Of a DNA stretch of 7,217 nucleotides, positions 1-5,476 are shown in pieces. Under the pieces are notes generated by a model, which was given only the letters and a program-made list of their open reading frames with translations, was not told the DNA's origin and ran no database searches. The stretch spans positions 1-7,217 of the forward strand of contig CAMLEF010000239.1 in NCBI GenBank assembly GCA_946478675.1, written 5' to 3'. This DNA is from an uncultured Flavobacteriales bacterium. Lineage in GTDB: Bacteria > Bacteroidota > Bacteroidia > Palsa-965. Every line of letters begins with the position of its first letter. Positions within the stretch are counted from its first letter, which is position 1. A program made the translations under genes and the position numbers.

Positions 1-45
1 CGCCTGAACGGAACGGGCAGGGAGACACGGGGACACGGAGTCTTT
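1..45. other. Left-edge intergenic stretch with a short tandem repeat
   Basis: This is the non-coding sequence downstream of the bioA stop codon, cut by the window edge. It contains two adjacent copies of a GACACGG unit (24-30 and 32-38). I see no stem-loop with a U-tract on the minus strand, so no intrinsic terminator for bioA can be called here. Short purine-rich units of this type can belong to dispersed intergenic repeats, but two copies at a window edge are not enough to say so. Confidence 0.3.
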
Positions 46-1323
46 CTATGCGGTTTCTAAACTCTCCACGAATTCTTCGATCGCATCCATCACCTTTGTG
101 CGTTCTTCTTCGGTAATGCAATACGGCGGCAGCACATACAGCACGTTGCCGAGCGGACGCAGAATGATGCCGCGCTCCTGGAAAAATCCGTGCACGCGAT
201 CGGCCAGCGGGTTGAGGTATGAAGTTTCTTCCGGCGTTTTGATCTCGAGCGCAAAAACGGCGCCGCGGTGACGCACTTCTTTTACGGCAGGATGTTTTTC
301 AAAACGGGAAATTTGTCCTGCAAAAAACTCCTGCAGCTCTTCCACGTCGAGCAGCGTTCCTTCTTTTTCAAAAACTTCGAGGCTCGCCAGCGCAGCCGTG
401 CAGGCCAATGGATTTGCCGTATAGGAATGCCCGTGGAAAAACGTTTTCGTGCGGTCCGACGTCAGGAAGGCGCTGTAAATTTCATCGGTGCAGAGCGTGG
501 CGCCGAGCGGGAGGAATCCGCCGGTCAGGCCTTTCGAGAGACAAATGATGTCGGGCTTGTTCACGCAAAAATCCGTGGCGAACATTTTTCCCGTGCGGCC
601 GAAACCCGTCATGACTTCATCGGCGATGGCGGGAACATTTTTCTTTTTGCAAAGCCCGATCATCTCGTCGAGGAACAGCGGCTCGTACATGAGCATGCCG
701 GCAGCGCCCTGGATGAGCGGCTCGAAAATGAAAGCGGCGGTGTTGTCGTCGAGCTCTTTCTTCAGCGCCGACAGCGATTCGCTTTCTCTTCCCAAAACCG
801 GAAGCGGGATATGCACGACGTGAAAAAGATGTTGTTCGAACGCCTGGCTGAACACATTGCGCGCGCCGACGGACATGCTGCCGAACGTATCGCCGTGATA
901 GGCATTTTCGAACGCGATGATCTTCGTGCGCGGCTTTCCGGAATTGTGCCAGTACTGCAGCGCCATCTTCAGCGCAACTTCTACAGACGTCGATCCGTCA
1001 TCGGAATAAAAGACGCGGTCCATATCGCGCAGCAGCGAGAGTAATTTTTCCGCCAATTCCACGGCAGGCCGATGTGTGTAACCGGAAAAGATCGCATGCT
1101 CGAGTGTCCTCACCTGCTCCGCGATTCTTTCCGCGATGTGCGGATGCGCGTGGCCGTGCACGTTCACCCACCACGAAGCGATGCCGTCGATGTAGGCGTT
1201 GTTGTTCTCATCGAACAGCAATGCGCCTTCTCCGCGCACGAGGGCGAGCGGCGGTTGTACATTCAGCTGCGGCGTGAACGGGTGCCAGACGGATTGCGTG
1301 TCGCGTTGCGAAAGAGAAGACAT
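46..1323 (-). CDS. bioA: Adenosylmethionine-8-amino-7-oxononanoate aminotransferase (DAPA synthase, BioA)
   Basis: This cytosolic PLP-dependent class III aminotransferase converts KAPA to DAPA in biotin synthesis, with S-adenosylmethionine as the usual amino donor. The 425-residue length is normal for the family. Visible residues are the substrate-pocket SWW motif (W51-W52), the PLP-phosphate GST motif (G110-T112), the ring-stacking Tyr of YHGD (Y142), Asp of the ADEVMTGFGRTG motif (D235), the Schiff-base lysine in LSKG (K264), the HGHSYTANP segment (297-305), and the Arg of the LRP segment (R379). The paired tryptophans fit BioA rather than other class III aminotransferases. The amino donor is inferred from family membership; lysine-using BioA variants exist. 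The start is an ATG 33 bases after the trehalose gene stop codon, with no clear Shine-Dalgarno. An inverted repeat covers the bases just ahead of the start, so translational coupling is possible. Confidence 0.96.
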   Translation of the reverse strand: MSSLSQRDTQSVWHPFTPQLNVQPPLALVRGEGALLFDENNNAYIDGIASWWVNVHGHAHPHIAERIAEQVRTLEHAIFSGYTHRPAVELAEKLLSLLRDMDRVFYSDDGSTSVEVALKMALQYWHNSGKPRTKIIAFENAYHGDTFGSMSVGARNVFSQAFEQHLFHVVHIPLPVLGRESESLSALKKELDDNTAAFIFEPLIQGAAGMLMYEPLFLDEMIGLCKKKNVPAIADEVMTGFGRTGKMFATDFCVNKPDIICLSKGLTGGFLPLGATLCTDEIYSAFLTSDRTKTFFHGHSYTANPLACTAALASLEVFEKEGTLLDVEELQEFFAGQISRFEKHPAVKEVRHRGAVFALEIKTPEETSYLNPLADRVHGFFQERGIILRPLGNVLYVLPPYCITEEERTKVMDAIEEFVESLETA

Positions 1324-1325
1324 GA

Positions 1326-1381
1326 AACGGATGTGAGTTGCGCACCGAAGTTCGAATTATTTTTCCATCCGCACATCCGTT
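1326..1381 (-). promoter_or_regulatory. Inverted repeat spanning the otsAB stop and the bioA leader
   Basis: Bases 1326-1335 and 1372-1381 are perfect reverse complements (10 bp) with a 36-base loop. In the minus-strand transcript the 5' arm lies in codons 742-745 of the trehalose gene. The 3' arm ends two bases before the bioA ATG and so covers the ribosome-binding zone. A ribosome terminating at the trehalose stop codon, which lies in the loop, would open or mask the 5' arm and free the bioA start. Pairing and position are read directly; the coupling role is inference. A 10-bp match with a loop of this size could occur by chance about once in several windows of this length, so the position is the main support. 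Confidence 0.4.
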
Positions 1382-3606
1382 CGCGGCGTCAATGCAGACG
1401 GCTCCGCCTGCAAGCGCTCCAGCAACTGCAGCACATCTTTCTGGTGCGGCACGTTGAACCGCGCAAGACTTTGCACCAGCCCGATGCGAATGGAATACGT
1501 ATCGGGCGGCATCGCGCGGAAAAGATCTTCGTCGGTGCGGTCGTCGCCGGCGGCAAGACTGAAATCGAACGGTCCTTCGGCGAGCCACTGCATCGCTGCC
1601 GTTCCTTTATCGATTCCCCGCGGCCGTGCTTCGATCACTTTTTTGCCTTCCGTTACCTGGAAGCCGAGATGCGTGGCGAGCTCGTTGAGATCATTATGCA
1701 ATTCGCGCGAGCGCAGGAAGCCAAGCTCCGGATCGGCATTGCGGTAATGCCACGCGAGTGAAAAACGTTTCTCTTCGATGAATGAACCGGGACAACGTGC
1801 GGTGCAAATGCTCATCAGCTGCTGCACGTTTTCTTTCCATGCGGAAAACGCGGTGAGCGCTTCCTGCCATTCTTCGCCTGCTCTTTTCTGGAACGCGCCG
1901 TGCTCGGCAACAAGGCTGATCTGCAATCCGCCGAGCCATTCATCCAGCACTTCACGGGGCCGGCCACTGATGATGACCACCGTATTGCGCTCATCTTCCG
2001 AAAGCGTTTTCAGCAGGTGCAGCAGCTCGTCACCGGGAAAAGCCAGGTGCGGATAACGCACGATCGGCGCCAGTGTTCCGTCGTAATCCAGCAGCAGCAA
2101 CCGCTTTTTCGCATGACGATAATGCGTGAACATCACATTCTCCATGGAGGGCGCCAGCAACTTGACTTTCATATCTTCCTGGTGCGCGTGCGCCACGCCC
2201 AGCTGATCGAGGAATTCCGTAGCCCATCGCACCACGTCGTAATTGCGAAGGCGGCGCTGCATGAAATCGTTGCGGTTCATCTGCTCCTGCACAGGCATCG
2301 CAAGTGCGTGCAGCAATGCTATGGAAACTTCGCGGCGATCGGTGGGATTGATGAGCAACGCTTCTCCCAGCTCCGCAGCAGCGCCGGCCGTTTCGCTCAA
2401 CACCAGCACACCACGTTTATCCGCGCGACTCGCCACAAATTCTTTCGCCACGAGGTTCATGCCGTCGCGCACGGGCGTGATGAGCGCGACATCCGCAGCA
2501 GCATACATGCCGGCAAGCTCGTTGAAATCGACGGAGCGGTATTGGTAAATCACCGGCGTCCAGTCGAGCGCGCCGAATTTTCCATTGATCCTGCCGACGA
2601 GCCCTTCGATGGTTTCTTTCAGCTCGCGGTATTTCGAAATGATGTCGCGCGAAGGCACGATGATCATCAGGAAACTCACGCGCGAGCAATAATCGGGATG
2701 TTCGCTGAGAAAAAGCTCGAAGCCTTCCAGCCGGTTGACGATGCCTTTCGTGTAATCGAGCCGGTCGACGGAAATGACGAGTCGCGCTTCGCCGAGGCGC
2801 TTGCGGATGCGGTTGCGTTCGGCAAAAATTTCCGGCACATTCATCACGCCGTGAAATTTTTCGAAGTCGATGCCGACAGGAAACACGTCGACTGCTACGC
2901 TTCTTTCAGGCGTGATGACGGAGCGCAGCGGCACTTCGTAACCGAGCAGCTGTTTCACCGAGCTGAGAAAATACTGTGCGTAAGAATTCGTGTGAAAGCC
3001 GACAAGATCAGCGCCGAGCAATCCTTCGAGAATTTCTTTCCGCCACGCGTTCGGCAGCATGCGAAACACTTCGAAGGAAGGAAACGGAATGTGCAGGAAG
3101 AAACCGATCGTCGCATCGGGCAGCGCGCGCCGCAGCATCGCGGGCAGGAGCATCAGGTGATAATCGTGTACCCAGATCGTATCGCCGGGCTCGTAAACCG
3201 CAACGATCTTTTCGCAAAACCGCTGGTTGGCCTGCACGTATTGTTCGTAATAATCATCGCGGAAGCGCGCATAAGAAGGGAAATAATGAAACAGCGGCCA
3301 GATCGTATCGTTGCAAAAACCGTTGTAGAATTTATCCTGCATCGTAGCCGGAAGAAAAACGGGACAGAGCCCGAACTCTTCATTGACGAGCTGTTCCGAA
3401 AGTTTCAGCTTGTTGTATTTTTTCTCCGTGATGTCGAGCGTGCCGATCCACAACGGCAACGGCGCACCGGGAATTTTTTCCTGCTTTTGCAGATAAGATT
3501 TCATGCTGGATACAAGTCCGCCGGCGCTCTGCTGCAACTGAAACACGCCGTCCTTTTGCGCAAACTGCACAGGAAGGCGATTCGAAATGATCAATAAACG
3601 TTTCAT
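1357..3606 (-). CDS. otsAB: Bifunctional trehalose-6-phosphate synthase / trehalose-6-phosphate phosphatase
   Basis: This 749-residue fusion carries both steps of the OtsA-OtsB trehalose pathway. A GT20 glucosyltransferase makes trehalose-6-phosphate from UDP-glucose and glucose-6-phosphate, and a HAD phosphatase removes the phosphate. The GT20 part (about 1-475) shows SNR (R10), SAGG (27-30), W103, VHDYH (D148), LHIPFP (H172), DRLDYTKG (R282, K287) and RDGMNLVAKE (D381, E389), matching the OtsA substrate-binding set. The phosphatase part (about 490-735) shows all HAD motifs: DYDGT (D507, D509), SGR (547-549), the GIDKG lysine (K667) and GDDRTDED (D688, D689, D692). EHG at 568-570 is also typical. 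Both halves therefore look active. The start is an ATG without a Shine-Dalgarno, after a 264-base gap that may hold its own promoter. A fusion of this layout is characterised in Cytophaga hutchinsonii. The product probably serves as a compatible solute or stress protectant. Confidence 0.95.
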   Translation of the reverse strand: MKRLLIISNRLPVQFAQKDGVFQLQQSAGGLVSSMKSYLQKQEKIPGAPLPLWIGTLDITEKKYNKLKLSEQLVNEEFGLCPVFLPATMQDKFYNGFCNDTIWPLFHYFPSYARFRDDYYEQYVQANQRFCEKIVAVYEPGDTIWVHDYHLMLLPAMLRRALPDATIGFFLHIPFPSFEVFRMLPNAWRKEILEGLLGADLVGFHTNSYAQYFLSSVKQLLGYEVPLRSVITPERSVAVDVFPVGIDFEKFHGVMNVPEIFAERNRIRKRLGEARLVISVDRLDYTKGIVNRLEGFELFLSEHPDYCSRVSFLMIIVPSRDIISKYRELKETIEGLVGRINGKFGALDWTPVIYQYRSVDFNELAGMYAAADVALITPVRDGMNLVAKEFVASRADKRGVLVLSETAGAAAELGEALLINPTDRREVSIALLHALAMPVQEQMNRNDFMQRRLRNYDVVRWATEFLDQLGVAHAHQEDMKVKLLAPSMENVMFTHYRHAKKRLLLLDYDGTLAPIVRYPHLAFPGDELLHLLKTLSEDERNTVVIISGRPREVLDEWLGGLQISLVAEHGAFQKRAGEEWQEALTAFSAWKENVQQLMSICTARCPGSFIEEKRFSLAWHYRNADPELGFLRSRELHNDLNELATHLGFQVTEGKKVIEARPRGIDKGTAAMQWLAEGPFDFSLAAGDDRTDEDLFRAMPPDTYSIRIGLVQSLARFNVPHQKDVLQLLERLQAEPSALTPRTDVRMEK

Positions 3607-3654
3607 AATGGGCGTAGTTGATTACCAGTCGATCGTAAAAAAACGATGCCAGGA

Positions 3655-3683
3655 GTTTTATCCTTGGAAATGCTGCGAAACAA
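3655..3683 (-). promoter_or_regulatory. Possible promoter for otsAB-bioA
   Basis: On the minus strand TTGTTT (3678-3683) is followed after 17 bases by TAAAAC (3655-3660). This matches 3 of 6 and 4 of 6 positions of the classical -35 and -10 boxes, with ideal spacing. It would start transcription about 40 bases before the otsAB ATG. No copy of the Bacteroidota consensus (TTG, then TAnnTTTG) with proper spacing was found in the gap. This is therefore only the best available candidate. Confidence 0.2.
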
Positions 3684-3731
3684 TCGTCACGTCCGGGATG
3701 GTAAACCGGATGCTCAACCGCAACAATGAAG

Positions 3732-3745
3732 CGACCGGCCGGTCG
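3732..3745. promoter_or_regulatory. Perfect 14-bp palindrome, possible operator
   Basis: The 14 bases here are exactly self-complementary, with CGACCGG as the half-site. They lie 126-139 bases ahead of the otsAB start. About half a 14-bp palindrome is expected by chance in a 7 kb window, but only about 0.02 in a gap of this size. A dimeric regulator binding site is the simplest reading. No regulator gene is in the window and the motif matches none that I recognise. Confidence 0.3.
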
Positions 3746-3811
3746 TGCTACCTTCATTCCCGTTGCCACACCCGCAACAGGCAAGACGAAAGTATCATCG
3801 TGCGTCAGGAA

Positions 3812-3839
3812 TTCCGTTGACATTTCTCAACGCCGGGAA
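3812..3839. repeat. Imperfect stem-loop downstream of the ART/HEAT gene
   Basis: CGTTGA (3815-3820) pairs perfectly with TCAACG (3827-3832) around a 6-base loop. Outer TTCC (3812-3815) and GGAA (3836-3839) can extend the stem if four bases on one side bulge out. It begins about 30 bases after the stop codon at 3871-3873. On the minus strand no U-tract follows, so it is not a textbook terminator for the gene upstream. On the plus strand a T-rich run does follow, so it could stop antisense transcription. Confidence 0.3.
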
Positions 3840-3870
3840 ATTTTATGATTTTTTCAGAGGTAAAAAACAA

Positions 3871-4725
3871 TCAGAAGGCCTTCTTGCTCTTTTCGTCTTT
3901 CCATTCCTGAATCACCATTGTGATCACGGGATCGTTACGCTTTAACAAGTGCAGATGTTCTTCTTTGCCATACAGGCGTAACAGGCTATAAGCAGCGTTC
4001 TCACGTGTTTCATCATCATTGCTTTCGAGCAAATCATTTAAAATTTTTCTGGTAGAAGGATGACGAAATGCTCTCAAAGCCATTGCAAGCGCCTGATCTA
4101 TTGCGGCGGTGCGCTCTTTAATTATTTCAAGAAGAACTTCCGGGTTAGATCGCGTACGTTTGTTGCTTATCATCAGAAGAATTTCCTCACGATCGTCCGG
4201 AGAAGAAGCACGGCGAAGTTGATTCAATAACGTTCCGAAACTTTCCTGCTTTTCTTTCCCGCCTGCTTTTTCCCTGAAACGTTTCCCTTTTATCATTCCT
4301 TTCGAACATATAGGACAAGCACATGGACGTCGGCCGTGGCTACCGGGGAAATAACGCCATCCGACATTTTGGGGCAAACGGCTGATACGTTGAATTTCTT
4401 TGCTGGAAATTTTTCTGTCGATGATCAACTCATAACCTCTTGGATCCGTTAGGCTCATAATCTCGCGAATGGCTTCGCCCAACGTAATCTGTCGATGTTC
4501 TTCGTTGTATTTTCCCGCATAGACCAGCGTCTTGCTGTCCAGCTTAAAATATACGCCAACAATCGTTTTTGCTCCGCTGCGTTTCAGTTCACGGAGCCAT
4601 TGATGAGAAATATAAAACTCAGGAAGTACCGGCATGCAGAACACGCCACGTAATATTGGCTTTATCCCTGATCGTCGAATGCTTGCCGAATTACGCTCGT
4701 CTGCAAGATGTACTAAAGTCGGCAT
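3871..4725 (-). CDS. Putative ART-like fold protein with Cys cluster and C-terminal HEAT-like repeats
   Basis: I cannot give this 284-residue protein a known name. Residues 1-120 follow the order of an ADP-ribosyltransferase / RNA 2'-phosphotransferase (ART-like) fold. A first strand carries a His (H6), then a helix ends in SGI (19-21). A GVFCMP strand (27-32) is followed by a helix with Tyr (Y38), a TIVGVYF strand (54-60), and a late GYELII strand with Glu (E99) followed by a KEIQRI helix. This resembles the H-Y-E triad of DarT-like and PARP-like enzymes. Next comes H130 and a C135-x-C137-P-x-C140 cluster that may bind metal, then a Lys/Arg-rich stretch. Residues from about 160 to the end are amphipathic helices of HEAT-like type. 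No signal peptide or membrane segment is seen, so it is probably cytosolic. The start is the only sensible ATG. The gene is less GC-rich than its neighbours, which suggests transfer. The coding call is firm; the fold is inference and the substrate unknown. Confidence 0.85.
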   Translation of the reverse strand: MPTLVHLADERNSASIRRSGIKPILRGVFCMPVLPEFYISHQWLRELKRSGAKTIVGVYFKLDSKTLVYAGKYNEEHRQITLGEAIREIMSLTDPRGYELIIDRKISSKEIQRISRLPQNVGWRYFPGSHGRRPCACPICSKGMIKGKRFREKAGGKEKQESFGTLLNQLRRASSPDDREEILLMISNKRTRSNPEVLLEIIKERTAAIDQALAMALRAFRHPSTRKILNDLLESNDDETRENAAYSLLRLYGKEEHLHLLKRNDPVITMVIQEWKDEKSKKAF

Positions 4726-4796
4726 AGCGGAAAAAACTTCACGAGACCTGAATGAAAATTCTGATCAAGACCGAATTTTTCAATCTTCAATTTCAA
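4726..4796. other. Short AT-rich spacer with three TTCAAT units
   Basis: This 71-base spacer lies between the bioD stop and the ART/HEAT start. Next to the bioD stop codon are three TTCAAT units (4779-4784, 4786-4791, 4792-4797), the last overlapping the final base of the stop codon. I found no hairpin terminator and no convincing -33/-7 promoter pair on the minus strand. It could be a remnant junction of an inserted gene, but no matching repeat was seen on the other side of the ART/HEAT gene. Confidence 0.3.
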
Positions 4797-5414
4797 TTAC
4801 GCCAGATTCGGCCTGAACTGCTCCGCGTATTTGCTCACCACTTCTTTATTGATCACACTTTCCTTCTGAATTCTGCCGAGACATTTCAGCCCGCTGTAGC
4901 TGAGAATAATGTCTTCTGAAAGTTTATGCGGCGGACCGTTGAATACCAAACCGAGCACCGGGATATTCCGGAAACGAAGCGCATCGATGGAGAGGATCGA
5001 ATGGTTGATGCTGCCGAGGTAATTCTGGATCACAAGCACGACCTGCGCATCGAGCTGCCGGATCATGTCGATGATGAATTCTTTATCGTTGAGCGGCACC
5101 ATGATCCCGCCGGCGCCTTCGATGATGAGCGTATTCTCGGTAGCAGGAACGGAAATTTTGTCGAGGGAAATTTCTGCGCCTTCGAGCTCAGCTGCGGCGT
5201 GCGGCGACATGTATTGCTTGAGCACGAAATTCTCGGGATGAATTTTGGTGCGGCCGTTGGAAACGTACTTGCGGATCTTGTCGGCGTCGGTGGAGAAATA
5301 GCTGCCGGTCTGAACAGGTTTCCAGTAATCGGCCTGCAGCGCTTCCGCGAGAATGGAAGAGACTACCGTTTTACCGACATCGGTTCCGATTCCCGTCACA
5401 AAAATTCGTTTCAT
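4797..5414 (-). CDS. bioD: ATP-dependent dethiobiotin synthase (BioD)
   Basis: This cytosolic P-loop enzyme closes the ureido ring of dethiobiotin from DAPA, CO2 and ATP. The 205-residue protein opens with a strand and the phosphate-binding loop GIGTDVGKT (8-16, K15, T16). It then has the BioD signature KPVQTG (32-37, K32 for DAPA/carbamate binding), SPHAAAELE, the EGAGGIMVPL segment and the LGSINH segment, all typical of BioD. The reading frame is open 19 codons further upstream to a TTG at 5469-5471. The ATG at 5412-5414 is preferred because it gives the usual family N-terminus, in which the first strand leads directly into the P-loop. No Shine-Dalgarno precedes it. The gene lies 62 bases after bioF and is probably co-transcribed with it. 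Confidence 0.95.
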   Translation of the reverse strand: MKRIFVTGIGTDVGKTVVSSILAEALQADYWKPVQTGSYFSTDADKIRKYVSNGRTKIHPENFVLKQYMSPHAAAELEGAEISLDKISVPATENTLIIEGAGGIMVPLNDKEFIIDMIRQLDAQVVLVIQNYLGSINHSILSIDALRFRNIPVLGLVFNGPPHKLSEDIILSYSGLKCLGRIQKESVINKEVVSKYAEQFRPNLA

Positions 5415-5476
5415 AAAAATGCAATTGGGTGGGTGCGCGCCAAATGTCGTCAATTCAGGGATTCGTGTCAACTATT
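5415..5476. other. Spacer between bioF and bioD
   Basis: These 62 bases separate the bioF stop from the preferred bioD start. On the minus strand there is a TTGACA hexamer (5466-5471), but no acceptable -10 box lies 16-19 bases downstream of it. It is therefore not called a promoter. No biotin-repressor-like palindrome and no terminator hairpin were found. Read-through from bioF into bioD is the simplest model. Confidence 0.4.

Larger units (their letters stand above)
3607..3870. other. 264-base intergenic region upstream of otsAB
   Basis: This is the largest gap in the window. It separates the ART/HEAT gene from the trehalose gene. It holds a stem-forming inverted repeat near the upstream gene, a perfect 14-bp palindrome, a loose sigma-70-like promoter, and a small repeat of ATCGT and ACGAT arms around six A residues (3632-3647). 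A minus-strand open frame runs through it and into the trehalose gene in another frame. That frame has no recognisable domain and is most likely chance. No RNA gene is recognised. Confidence 0.6.

Noticed and set aside
268..1044. Plus-strand open frame of 258 codons opposite bioA
   Set aside because: It is antisense to a complete bioA, its product is Arg/Glu-rich and low in complexity, and no domain is visible.
1900..3597. Long plus-strand open frame of 565 codons opposite otsAB
   Set aside because: It is fully antisense to a gene with complete catalytic motifs. Its protein is rich in His, Arg, Gln and Asp and has no recognisable domain, as expected of a shadow frame in GC-rich DNA.
3632..3647. 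ATCGT/ACGAT hairpin around six A residues in the otsAB leader
   Set aside because: The stem is only 5 bp, does not extend on either side, and lacks the features of a terminator or a known riboswitch.
3693..3712. Direct repeat of CCGGGATG and CCGGATG upstream of otsAB
   Set aside because: The two units are short and imperfect and have no third copy, so chance explains them well.
3380..3823. Minus-strand open frame of 147 codons starting in the 264-base gap
   Set aside because: It overlaps the first 227 bases of otsAB in another frame and its overlapping half is Arg-rich shadow sequence. The first 70 or so residues look somewhat protein-like, but nothing is recognisable and no ribosome-binding site is seen.
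5415..5471. 19-codon N-terminal extension of bioD from a TTG
   Set aside because: The ATG at 5412-5414 gives the standard BioD start, running directly into the P-loop. The extension shows no family similarity.
5466..5471. TTGACA hexamer between bioF and bioD as a promoter
   Set aside because: The best hexamer 17 bases downstream (GACATT) matches only 3 of 6 positions of a -10 box, and no Bacteroidota-type -7 element is present.
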